A stretch of 64,000 nt of DNA from an uncultured Bacteroidota bacterium. GTDB lineage: Bacteria > Bacteroidota > Bacteroidia > Bacteroidales > UBA932. The notes beneath the pieces are model-generated. The model searched no databases, was not told the origin of the DNA, and worked only from the letters and a program-made list of their open reading frames with translations. The translations under genes and the position numbers were made by a program. How positions within the stretch are numbered: position 1 is the stretch's first letter; each line of letters starts with the position of its first letter. Shown one piece after another: positions 41,424 to 50,428 of this stretch. The stretch spans positions 153,909 through 217,908 of the forward strand of contig CALGSW010000016.1 in NCBI GenBank assembly GCA_937901965.1, given 5' to 3'.

Positions 41424-42994
41424 AACTTCAGTCCGGTATTAACAGAGAGCAAAGATCTGGACAGCCCTTTTCGTTGAAATTGCCTAAAACCGGCTTCAAT
41501 GAAGAGGGTTATCCCTTTTGTCTCATTTAGTGATATTCGGTACTTAATACTTCCACCCATAAGGATTTTACCGGATATATTAAACAAATAATCATCTTCC
41601 AATAGTTTACTTGCAATGTGCAAATTGCCATAAACCAACGGATTAGTCACAACCAGCATCTCTCCTGAGCCCTTATAGGCTCCGCCAAGTAATGATACAT
41701 CCAGCTTAGATTTTTTCCCAATCTTAATATGCTTTAATGCAGAGAGTTCTGCTCCTGATATGTTAAAATCCTGATTATATGAAGATGGGAATACAATGAA
41801 CTCACTTCTGTATCTTCTGACTTCCCCCTCAAGTGAAAATCTCCATGAAGGATTCCATTTATCATCTCCTGTTTCCAATGAATATGTCCCTCTGTAATCT
41901 TCAACTCTATCGTAATACCTTAGTGTTTTTCCATATTCATACCAACTCCAGGTGTTAGCTTCACCTGGAACACGTTCATACTGATTTTCCACTTTATAGG
42001 AGAGCCGTTCTCTGACCGCTCCATTCAGAGAAATAATGTGTCGGTTAATCCCGGTTTTGTATTCAGCTCTTAATCTCAGAGAGTAGTTGAGTATTTCTGC
42101 TATAGAATATCTTCTAAGTAAATTATATTCGTCAAAATCATTCTCTCTCCCATAATCAGCTCTCAGTTCTCCAAAGAGGCTGAAGCTTCCGAGTGAGAGA
42201 GATCCCTGCAAAGCACCTCCAAAGAAATCAGAGAAATAACCCCTGTCAAGTGCAGTAGAGTTTGTTATACCCTCCTTCATGTACATCCAGCCCCCCTGAA
42301 AATTATAAACATGCTTCCCTGTAATATCACTCAGAAATAAATATTCTACCCTTTCAGCATTGTGCTTATAGATAAGGTTTGCTCCTGCCATAAGGTTTCC
42401 GAGGTTAAACATAACAGCAGGCCTCACCTCCATAGATGAGAGCACATTTCTGTTTCTTCCATCCACTCTTTTAGCTAAAGTAGCTGTTTCGTAATCAAAT
42501 GCCAGACCAGCAGAGACTTTTTGGTTAAACCGATAACCGCCTGCAGCTGAAATCCTGTAACTCTCGCCAAGGTGCTTCCCCGGAATAGAATCTGTCAACA
42601 TATTAATTACTGAACGAGGATAAATAGTACCTGACCAGGCCATGTTTGTTTTTTCAAAATGGTTTAATCCAAACGAGCCAAAAAAGACAAACTTTCCGCG
42701 AGAAACATAAGATTTTGTAATTGCAGATAGATTAAGATCCTTTTCAGGATCATCAAAATTTCTAAAACCGCCCCTTTTACTCTCAACGCCTCCCTGAACA
42801 AGAGAGAAATCGTTGAAATCCTTCACTGTCAATCCAGCCGGATTACTTGATGAAAGCCAAGGATACAGACTGGCTATCCTATTGAATGTGTAGTCAAGCT
42901 TCTCTTTGCTTTGCGCATTTGATATCCGGAAACAAAAAAGAACGAATAATAGTATAACTGCTTTATATGTAAATATTGAATTTTTCATATCCAT
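41420..42994 (-). CDS. DUF6850 family outer-membrane beta-barrel protein
   Basis: The 524-residue protein has a signal (about residues 1-28) followed by many alternating beta-strand segments that suggest an outer-membrane barrel. The start SLYPWLSSSNPAGLTVKDFN and later text resemble DUF6850. Its last residues are a typical barrel-end strand (LLSVNTGLKF). It lies 2 bp after the DUF4876 gene and third after a TonB receptor, so the three may work together in uptake. An ATG two codons downstream is an equally possible start. Confidence 0.75.
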   Translation of the reverse strand: MDMKNSIFTYKAVILLFVLFCFRISNAQSKEKLDYTFNRIASLYPWLSSSNPAGLTVKDFNDFSLVQGGVESKRGGFRNFDDPEKDLNLSAITKSYVSRGKFVFFGSFGLNHFEKTNMAWSGTIYPRSVINMLTDSIPGKHLGESYRISAAGGYRFNQKVSAGLAFDYETATLAKRVDGRNRNVLSSMEVRPAVMFNLGNLMAGANLIYKHNAERVEYLFLSDITGKHVYNFQGGWMYMKEGITNSTALDRGYFSDFFGGALQGSLSLGSFSLFGELRADYGRENDFDEYNLLRRYSIAEILNYSLRLRAEYKTGINRHIISLNGAVRERLSYKVENQYERVPGEANTWSWYEYGKTLRYYDRVEDYRGTYSLETGDDKWNPSWRFSLEGEVRRYRSEFIVFPSSYNQDFNISGAELSALKHIKIGKKSKLDVSLLGGAYKGSGEMLVVTNPLVYGNLHIASKLLEDDYLFNISGKILMGGSIKYRISLNETKGITLFIEAGFRQFQRKGLSRSLLSVNTGLKF

Positions 42995-42996
42995 AT

Positions 42997-44229
42997 CTAT
43001 TTTGCCAGAGAAGGTCTGATTCTTACTTCAAAGTCCAGAGAGGAGTTGTTTGAATCCATATATACTATCCTTGTCCCGTTATCATCTTTAACGACTCTCT
43101 CCACTTTCCTGTGAACACTCTCACCACTACCGGTACCGGATGTCATTGCAAAACCATTATCAATTTCCGGCCTCAGTCTCTTTGAATCTGTTGACTCCCT
43201 GAAGCACTCTATACCATCAATAATCAGATTTTTATCTATCATCAGACAATCAAAGGTTCTCTTTTCAGGCTGATTAGGATGCCATGTATAGGTGTCTTCA
43301 ACAAACTGATTGAGACTTTTGCCTCCAAGTGAAAAAATAAAAAAGGCTGGACTGGTAAGGGAGAAACTATACTGATTTGATGACCCCACTTTCCAGAAGC
43401 ATTTAAGAAGGTTCACCCCCGGTTCAGGGACAGTTTGACCCTTTGTAAGTACAGGGTCATACACAGCCCAGTACCCTGTAACTCCTAAATTGACACTTGT
43501 AGGAGATATAACAGTATGGTCAATTCCATTCATAGAGATAACAGCCTCCTCACCAGGCCCCAATGGATTATCAAATCCACTTCCCGGGAAAATCCACGCC
43601 ATTGAGACAGCAGGTATTGAATCCCTTAACTCAGATGTGCCCGGTTTTGTCCATGGAGATGACTTTCCTGCGGTAGGGGCATTATAAGGATCTGCCATCC
43701 CAAAACACAATGAGTCAAGGTATGCAATCTCATCAGAATTATTATAAATAATAACATATTTGTCATATGAGTATGCTTTCCCTGTAAGGGGATTTAATAC
43801 TCCACCGTAATAAGCCTCCTTTATAATTATCTGGCCGGTTTTTGATGCATTTAGTGGAATTGATATCTTTTTCCTGTCAGGGTCATCAGGAGTAACCATT
43901 ATTTTACTAGAGGATCCGTTAAATATGTAAATAATTCCACCCGGCTCAACATGTTTTACTACTGCTGTTGCATTATATGCACCGTGTGCCACCCTTACGG
44001 ATGCTTTTCCGTTTATGTCCGTCTTTCCGGAAAACTGGAGGCCTGATACTGGATCACTAAGAGTCAAGTCAACCCCATCCGGACTATAATCATAGCCTTC
44101 AGGCATCTGAACCTCAATTTCTATAACAGAGCTTAGAGAATCCTCTGTGAAAGCACCTTTTCTCAACTCCTTCATGCAACCTGACAGAAAGAGAGCTATG
44201 ACAAAAAGAATAAATACAACTCTTTTCAT
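42997..44229 (-). CDS. DUF4876 family lipoprotein
   Basis: The 410-residue protein has a clear lipobox (ALFLSGC) and a beta-rich body with an early CarboxypepD_reg-like repeat (SGKTDINGKASVRVAHGAYN), followed by a region typical of DUF4876 (IIIKEAYYGGVLNPLTGKAY). Function is unknown; such lipoproteins stand beside TonB receptors and could bind the cargo at the cell surface. It starts 10 bp after the receptor gene. Confidence 0.78.
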   Translation of the reverse strand: MKRVVFILFVIALFLSGCMKELRKGAFTEDSLSSVIEIEVQMPEGYDYSPDGVDLTLSDPVSGLQFSGKTDINGKASVRVAHGAYNATAVVKHVEPGGIIYIFNGSSSKIMVTPDDPDRKKISIPLNASKTGQIIIKEAYYGGVLNPLTGKAYSYDKYVIIYNNSDEIAYLDSLCFGMADPYNAPTAGKSSPWTKPGTSELRDSIPAVSMAWIFPGSGFDNPLGPGEEAVISMNGIDHTVISPTSVNLGVTGYWAVYDPVLTKGQTVPEPGVNLLKCFWKVGSSNQYSFSLTSPAFFIFSLGGKSLNQFVEDTYTWHPNQPEKRTFDCLMIDKNLIIDGIECFRESTDSKRLRPEIDNGFAMTSGTGSGESVHRKVERVVKDDNGTRIVYMDSNNSSLDFEVRIRPSLAK

Positions 44230-44239
44230 AATTGTTTAG

Positions 44240-47104
44240 TTAGAAGGTAAGTTTTAATTCAGCTCCAAAATAGATCTCAGTATTTACTCTTGATCCGGCA
44301 GCATCAGGCCTTGTCTTCAGCTTCATTACCGGCCTGGAGTTTGTGAAATTGTTTGCGTAAAATGAGAGTGATGCAATATTTCCAATTTCCTTGGTTATCC
44401 TGATATTAGCCATAAAATATGGCCTATAGCCGGATTTCTGAAAATAGTATGGCTGATTAGTAGATAGTATAAGCATCTTCAATCTTCTCTTCAACTCATC
44501 ATCAGAAGTTGTATAATAGTCACTGAAAGGCCTTATATTTCCGCTCTTATCCAAATAGTAATCCGGATCTCTGTACATTATCTCCTCATTTCTGACTCCA
44601 CCCCAATCTCCAAATTGCCTGTTCCCCTCTGCATCAAGTTTGTAAACCCTGTCTTTATCATAAACATTCCATTTGTCATTGAGCCATACACACTGACCTA
44701 TCAGAGAGACAACAAGTCTCAAAGATGGAATATTTGTAACAAGATGGAGAGTTGATGTTAGTCTTCTGTTGCCGTCGCCTACGGTAAGAAAATTTGTTCT
44801 GGATTCGTAAATTCCTACAAAGGGGAGTTTCTCCCTTGAATTCACCGGGTCTGCAATTGCATTGTATTCACGTTTCAATCCAGGAGAACCTTCTATCTGG
44901 TTAATATAAGATCCGGATAGCATCACAGACGTATTTAAAGACCTTATTCGTCCAAAATCAATTTCGTACTCTATCCCCCACTTTTTACCCTCTCCTCTGT
45001 TATCCGGGGTTGCATACTGTTTAAACTCGGTATATGTTGTATACCCCAGCTCAATATATTCACCACCGGCATCTTTTACCCATACCCGGCCATCTCTCAA
45101 AATGGGTGCAGCATTTGGATCGGAAACAGTGTTATAGTAGTCATATGAGGATGTAACATAGGAATAATTATCCGTTATACCCCCGGTTAATTTTTCATTA
45201 AATAGTGTAAGCCTCACATTTGTTCCAGCTAAATTTGCATCAACACCCAGTTCAATATTTCTTGACCTGGCAGGTTTCAGTTCATATTGCAATCTGTCAT
45301 CAACAACCTCCGTTTTAATTACTACAAGATACTGACCACTTGATGTACTTCTGTATTGAAACAATGGACTGTCAATGTATACAGGAGACGGATAGAGCAG
45401 CCCGGCAGAAGGGAGCTTTTGCATAATACCCCATCCTCCTCTTAACGAGAGTGATCTGAAAAATCCACTGGTATTTTCCCTTAGCAGTGAGTACTTAAAA
45501 TTTGTCCTTGGCTCTGCTATAGGAGCATAACTATATCCCTCTATAAGCATCTTAGTTAGTCGCACTCCTGCGCTTATATCAAAATTACGTCCAAGTAATT
45601 TGCCCGTAAGCCTCTCTTCTGCAAAAAGACTCAAATCATTCATAAAAGGGATCTCTCTGTAATCTCTCTCTCGAAAGTACTGTCTTGCACTTCCGGAGAA
45701 CCATGTCCCTCTTCCTCTGTTCCCCTTTGAATTAAACTCTACACCCACCATGCTTTTTAGCAATTTGTTTCCCAGAGAAGAGTTAAGATGACCTGAAATT
45801 TTTGCATTCAAATAAACAGGCAACTCTTCATTCCTTTGGTCATACTCCTCCAGATCTCCTGTAAACCAACCTTCTGCAATACCTTCAATCCTAGTGTTTG
45901 TACTGGGCAGAGGCAGTCCGTTATTAACTGAGTATTTTTGAAAATGTTCCCTGGAAACTCTTCCGGACAAATTATAATTTACAGATGTAATCCATGACCT
46001 CTTTAACTGCCAGTTACCATACACAGCAAGGGATATATTTGACTCCCTCCTTTTTGTAAAATCTTTTTTGGAAACATCAGGATCAATCATTGAATTATTG
46101 CTTACCAAATATCCTGATAAGTTTGCGTTAAATCTAAGAGGGTAGCTCTCCTGCAAAAAGGTATTTGAGTATGTTACTCCGAGCGAACTCCTGTTATAAA
46201 TATCAACCGGAGACCTTGAATCTTTATATGCTCTTGCGTATTCAGCCTCTACATTAAGATTGCCTTTATTATTTCCAAGGTAAAACCCTTTACTGAATGA
46301 GAGTGCCTTTGTTCTGGGATCTGCCTTAACTCTCATTTCAAAAGGTGTGCGTCCTGCCTTTGTCTTAACCAGCACAGCTCCTGCCGTGAGGTTGCCATAC
46401 TCTGCAGATAATATACCTTTAAGGACCTCAACCGATTCAATATTATCAGTTGAAAATTTCCTGTAATCCATTGTACTGAAAATATCTGAAGAATTTTCCA
46501 GAAAGATGGATGCCTCATTGGACACTCTGCCGCCATTAATAAGAAGAGCAACTCCCCTTGCATTGTTATTTCCCGGATCAATAACAGATCTTATTGTTAT
46601 ATCATTTTTTGAGGTTAGAGTAGGATTAGCTGTTACAGACCCCGGCAGTAACTGCATAATATCAGTCAGGCTTGAAGGTTGCAAGTGGCTTATTGCTCTT
46701 TGTCCTATAACAGATGATGTCCCTAAAGATCGTCCGGATTCTGCTGTTACAATAACCTCATCAATTTTTAAGTTCTCCTCTTTAAGCTCTAGAATAAGAT
46801 TTTGTGCATCTGACTCCAGATCAATAGTAAATGACATAATTGAATAGCCAAGAGAATAAATGTCAATATTATATGTACCGGTTTTAAGCTTGTCAAATTT
46901 AAATTTCCCATTATCATCTGAATATGACCATATGCTTAATTCTCTAATTAATACATATGCATTTGGCAAAGCATCTTTTGAGTTCTGCTTAACAATTTGT
47001 CCCTCTATAGAAAAACCGGTACTCTCTTTTGCCTGTGCAGTTAAAACAAGTGGAGAGATTAATACTATGAGATACAATAATGAACGCCCTATATTATTTA
47101 ACAT
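44240..47104 (-). CDS. TonB-dependent receptor with CarboxypepD_reg domain
   Basis: The 954-residue protein has a signal (about 1-25), a carboxypeptidase-regulatory-like domain (about 30-110; IEGQIVKQNSKDALPNAYVL), a plug domain (LTDIMQLLPGSVTANPTLTS, RGVALLINGGRVSNEASIFL, IESVEVLKGILSAEYGN) and a large barrel ending in GAELKLTF. It is not followed by a SusD gene, unlike SusC-type receptors; its partners are DUF4876 and DUF6850. The cargo is unknown. Confidence 0.88.
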   Translation of the reverse strand: MLNNIGRSLLYLIVLISPLVLTAQAKESTGFSIEGQIVKQNSKDALPNAYVLIRELSIWSYSDDNGKFKFDKLKTGTYNIDIYSLGYSIMSFTIDLESDAQNLILELKEENLKIDEVIVTAESGRSLGTSSVIGQRAISHLQPSSLTDIMQLLPGSVTANPTLTSKNDITIRSVIDPGNNNARGVALLINGGRVSNEASIFLENSSDIFSTMDYRKFSTDNIESVEVLKGILSAEYGNLTAGAVLVKTKAGRTPFEMRVKADPRTKALSFSKGFYLGNNKGNLNVEAEYARAYKDSRSPVDIYNRSSLGVTYSNTFLQESYPLRFNANLSGYLVSNNSMIDPDVSKKDFTKRRESNISLAVYGNWQLKRSWITSVNYNLSGRVSREHFQKYSVNNGLPLPSTNTRIEGIAEGWFTGDLEEYDQRNEELPVYLNAKISGHLNSSLGNKLLKSMVGVEFNSKGNRGRGTWFSGSARQYFRERDYREIPFMNDLSLFAEERLTGKLLGRNFDISAGVRLTKMLIEGYSYAPIAEPRTNFKYSLLRENTSGFFRSLSLRGGWGIMQKLPSAGLLYPSPVYIDSPLFQYRSTSSGQYLVVIKTEVVDDRLQYELKPARSRNIELGVDANLAGTNVRLTLFNEKLTGGITDNYSYVTSSYDYYNTVSDPNAAPILRDGRVWVKDAGGEYIELGYTTYTEFKQYATPDNRGEGKKWGIEYEIDFGRIRSLNTSVMLSGSYINQIEGSPGLKREYNAIADPVNSREKLPFVGIYESRTNFLTVGDGNRRLTSTLHLVTNIPSLRLVVSLIGQCVWLNDKWNVYDKDRVYKLDAEGNRQFGDWGGVRNEEIMYRDPDYYLDKSGNIRPFSDYYTTSDDELKRRLKMLILSTNQPYYFQKSGYRPYFMANIRITKEIGNIASLSFYANNFTNSRPVMKLKTRPDAAGSRVNTEIYFGAELKLTF

Positions 47105-47108
47105 ATTA

Positions 47109-48239
47109 CTATAATTTCACAGAATTATCCTTTAATTCAGATCTTAGCCCACCAAGCATAATTATCTGGGAAACAACAAGGACAACATACTCAGGTAAAA
47201 AACCCTGAACTCCGTTCAACCATACAACTATTACAGACATTGAAGATGCCATCAGAAAAATAATCAGTATCCTCAGAAAACGGCTCCACCTTCTGCGAAG
47301 TGGCATAATAGCGAGCAGGAATGCATAAAGAGGATTACACCATAAAAGATTGTAGTTTGCGTGAAGTTCAATATGGTCTGTCATTAAAATAATCAACGGC
47401 AGAGCAACCCCCAGGAGAGAAAATAGGGAGAGAGCAATTACCTGGATTCTTCCGAAAGTTTTAAATATCCTTGACAGAATAAGAAGAACACATACTATGA
47501 AAGAGATAAACAAAGGAGACAGAAGAAATGGTGTAGGCTTGATTAGTGATTTTGGATCTCTGGGTAACAACTCCTCATCCGGTGCAAAATCTTTAATTCC
47601 TTCAAATAATTTATCCGGAAGAAACATGCCTTCCCATAGTGAGATCTCTCTGTCAAGATTTGATCCAAGTATCAAATTAATTCCGGTCCGTGTCCATTTA
47701 GAGCCTCTTACATATTCATTGATCAACTCTCTGAAATTCTTCTTCTCGTATCCCTCTTCAAACTTTATATAATCTTTAAGAATATCTCTCAATTCAGTTG
47801 TACAATTCTTAAAAAGAAACGAATAAAGGTAAAAACGGTTTTCCGGCAGGTATAAATATGATAACCTATCCATTATCTCCGTCTTTTGAGCAGATGTAAG
47901 ATTCAGAACCTGTTCATAAACCCCTCTCCCTTCATAACTGTATTGCCATAAAAACTCAGATGTATTTTGAATACCCAGCATATAATTTAATCTCCCCTGC
48001 ATGAACTTAAGGTAGAAGTTTGGTGTGTTAAAATCAAACAGACCAAAATTAAAAACTATATCAACTCCGGTTGAATCATCTACGACCCTGAGAGCACTAT
48101 GGCCAAAAGTTGAATATAGCTCGCTTCCTCCGGTACATGTTATAAGAGAGATCCTTGCATTTTCATATCCAGACGCTTTTAAAGTGCCTGAAAACAATAT
48201 AAGAGTAATGGATAATAGCAGTATTAATATTCTTTTCAT
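47109..48239 (-). CDS. DUF4105 / Lnb-like membrane protein
   Basis: The 376-residue protein has a signal, a periplasmic domain (about 25-210; SLITCTGGSELYSTFGHSAL and LFKNCTTELRDIL) and about four to five C-terminal membrane helices. The N-domain matches the DUF4105 family, now linked to Lnb-type lipoprotein N-acyltransferases in Bacteroides. It may thus add the third acyl chain to lipoproteins. The possible catalytic Cys and His are present (GHSALR; NCTTE), but the exact role is inferred. Its start shares one base with the amidase stop. Confidence 0.75.
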   Translation of the reverse strand: MKRILILLLSITLILFSGTLKASGYENARISLITCTGGSELYSTFGHSALRVVDDSTGVDIVFNFGLFDFNTPNFYLKFMQGRLNYMLGIQNTSEFLWQYSYEGRGVYEQVLNLTSAQKTEIMDRLSYLYLPENRFYLYSFLFKNCTTELRDILKDYIKFEEGYEKKNFRELINEYVRGSKWTRTGINLILGSNLDREISLWEGMFLPDKLFEGIKDFAPDEELLPRDPKSLIKPTPFLLSPLFISFIVCVLLILSRIFKTFGRIQVIALSLFSLLGVALPLIILMTDHIELHANYNLLWCNPLYAFLLAIMPLRRRWSRFLRILIIFLMASSMSVIVVWLNGVQGFLPEYVVLVVSQIIMLGGLRSELKDNSVKL

Positions 48240-49840
48240 TACCTTCTTTTTCTGAAACGGAATGAATTAAGAAAATCCGGAGCCTTTCTGTGTTTAGTCC
48301 CCTGCTCAAAAGCATATGCTATACCCAAAAGTTCGGCTTCACTCCATGCCCTGCCTAATATTGATACTCCTACAGGTAACTCCCCAATAAATCCCATTGG
48401 AACTGTAATGTTTGGATAGCCCGATATTGCAGCATAAGAGGAGCTGCTCCCAAGAAAGTTATCACCGTTTATCAGATCTGTCTTCCACGCAGGCCCCCCC
48501 GTGGGTGCAATCAGAGCATCTAGTCTGTTTTCAGTCATCACTTTATCAATACCCTCCTCACGTGTCATTTTCTGCATATGAGCAAGTGATTTTTTATACT
48601 CATCATCTTCAAGCCCTCCCTTTTCAGCAGCCATCTCAAGCAATTGCTGATCAAAGAACCTCAGTTCTACAGAATCCCGTTTATTAAATTCTATAAGCTC
48701 TTTCAATGTCCTTACAGGAGATTCGCTTCCCAGCGTTGCAAAGTATTTTTCAAGACCATCTTTAAACTCATAAAGCATAACCTGAAAAGATGAAGAACTC
48801 ACACCTGCACCCAGCGGATAATTAATCTCAACCACCTCTGCTCCGGCACTATTCAGAAAATTAACTACATCCCTCATCAGAGAGTCCACTTTAAAGTGAA
48901 ACCCGGAAATGTTGGTAATAAGTCCGATTCTTTTCCCTTTTAGAGCCTCCTTGTCCATAGAAATGGTATAATCACTCAAAAATCTGGCCTGAGGAGAGAG
49001 TGTCATAGCATCGGCAGAGTCGGCAGCGGCAAGAGCTCCCAAAACAATTGCAGCATCCTCTACCGTTCTTGTCATAGGACCCGGAGTATCCTGAGTGAAT
49101 GATATTGGAATAATTCCGCTTCTGCTTATAAGCCCCACTGTAGGTTTAAGGCCCACTATACCATTATTGTTTGAAGGGCACACTATAGATCCGTTTGTCT
49201 CTGTACCAATAGCAAATGCACATAAATTTGCCGATACAGCCACTCCAGAGCCAGAACTGGAACCGCAGGGATTTCTGTCTGTAATATATGGATTTCTTGT
49301 TTGGCCGCCTACTCCGCTCCATCCGCTTGAAGAGAGATTTGCTCTGAAATTAGCCCATTCACTTAAGTTTGATTTCGCCAATATAACAGCACCGGCACCT
49401 CTCAGTAGTTCTGCAACTTTACTGTCCCTCCCAACATATGAGTTTTTTAATATCACTGCACCGGCCGTTGTTGGCATTGAATCCTTTGTGTCAATATTAT
49501 CTTTTAAAATAACAGGAATACCATGCAGCGGCCCTCTGTCTTTTCCCTCAGCAAGCTCTCTGTCAAGCTCTTCCGCAATCCTTAAAGCATGAGGATTTAC
49601 AGAAATTACAGAGTTAAGTCGTGGTCCGTTTTTATCAAGATTCTCTATTCTAAGCAGATAATCCTCTGTCACTTGCTTAATTGTAAACTTTCCAGAGCGG
49701 AATCCCTCTCCCAACTCCTTAATTGTAATCTCCTCAAGATATGAGGTGTCTCTCTGTTTTTCATATGAAGAGCAGGATTGGAGCAACACTGTCAGAGAAA
49801 TCAGTGAAAATGCCAAAACAATGCGAAGTTTCTTTTTCAT
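48239..49840 (-). CDS. Amidase-signature family lipoprotein
   Basis: The 533-residue protein has a lipobox (LTVLLQSC) and the full amidase-signature domain. The Ser-cisSer-Lys triad is visible: Lys in IPVILKDNID, the Ser-rich loop RNPCGSSSGSG and the catalytic Ser in GTETNGSIVCPS. Unlike GatA, it is exported, so it is not a tRNA amidotransferase. It probably hydrolyses small amides in the periplasm; the substrate is unknown. Confidence 0.85.
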   Translation of the reverse strand: MKKKLRIVLAFSLISLTVLLQSCSSYEKQRDTSYLEEITIKELGEGFRSGKFTIKQVTEDYLLRIENLDKNGPRLNSVISVNPHALRIAEELDRELAEGKDRGPLHGIPVILKDNIDTKDSMPTTAGAVILKNSYVGRDSKVAELLRGAGAVILAKSNLSEWANFRANLSSSGWSGVGGQTRNPYITDRNPCGSSSGSGVAVSANLCAFAIGTETNGSIVCPSNNNGIVGLKPTVGLISRSGIIPISFTQDTPGPMTRTVEDAAIVLGALAAADSADAMTLSPQARFLSDYTISMDKEALKGKRIGLITNISGFHFKVDSLMRDVVNFLNSAGAEVVEINYPLGAGVSSSSFQVMLYEFKDGLEKYFATLGSESPVRTLKELIEFNKRDSVELRFFDQQLLEMAAEKGGLEDDEYKKSLAHMQKMTREEGIDKVMTENRLDALIAPTGGPAWKTDLINGDNFLGSSSSYAAISGYPNITVPMGFIGELPVGVSILGRAWSEAELLGIAYAFEQGTKHRKAPDFLNSFRFRKRR

Positions 49841-49853
49841 AGTCAGTTGTATT

Positions 49854-50417
49854 TTATTTTCCTATTCTCCAGCGAGACATCAGAGACCTTGTCTTAGGGA
49901 AAATACCCCTCTGTTTAACCCTTACATCTTCCACAACATAAAATACATCAGGATCAAACTCAGTAACCAGTTTTTCAATTATTTTCATCTCCTTTCTCTC
50001 AATTACAGTTTCAATTATTTCTATCTTATCAACTGAACCGGTCCCCTGTAAAAGTGTTGCACCGTAATTATTCTTGTTAAAGATTGTGACCAGGTCAATA
50101 CCATTCTTTCTGGTATATATTCTGCATAAAATAATACCAAATGCAATCCTTTGCTCAATTAGTATTCCCACAAAATTTCCTGCGGCATACCCACCGGCAT
50201 ATGATATATATGCTAGCATATCATTTGCTCTGGAGAAAATTTCCGATATAATTACTATCCATATAAGTACCTCAAAAAAACCTATTATGGGTGCCTTATA
50301 TTTTTCACCCTTGGAGACAAATATAATTCTCAGAGTACCAAGTGAAACGTCAATAATCCTCCCGAAAAAAATCATTAACGGAAGCAAATAGGGGTATGTA
50401 TCAAGAAAATCAAACAT
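49854..50417 (-). CDS. DUF2179/DUF5698 membrane protein
   Basis: The 187-residue protein has three N-terminal hydrophobic helices (LPLMIFFGRIIDVSLGTLRI at the start) and a C-terminal soluble DUF2179 domain (about 110-187) with VTIFNKNNYGATLLQGTG, a fold thought to bind small ligands. The UPF0316-type layout is normal. Function is unknown. It is read with the genes around it, with gaps of 11 and 13 bp. Confidence 0.83.
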   Translation of the reverse strand: MFDFLDTYPYLLPLMIFFGRIIDVSLGTLRIIFVSKGEKYKAPIIGFFEVLIWIVIISEIFSRANDMLAYISYAGGYAAGNFVGILIEQRIAFGIILCRIYTRKNGIDLVTIFNKNNYGATLLQGTGSVDKIEIIETVIERKEMKIIEKLVTEFDPDVFYVVEDVRVKQRGIFPKTRSLMSRWRIGK

Positions 50418-50428
50418 AATTTTAAAAT

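Noticed and set aside
44240..47104. SusC/SusD glycan uptake locus
   Set aside because: No SusD-like lipoprotein, glycoside hydrolase or SusC-specific extra length is present; the neighbours are DUF4876 and DUF6850.
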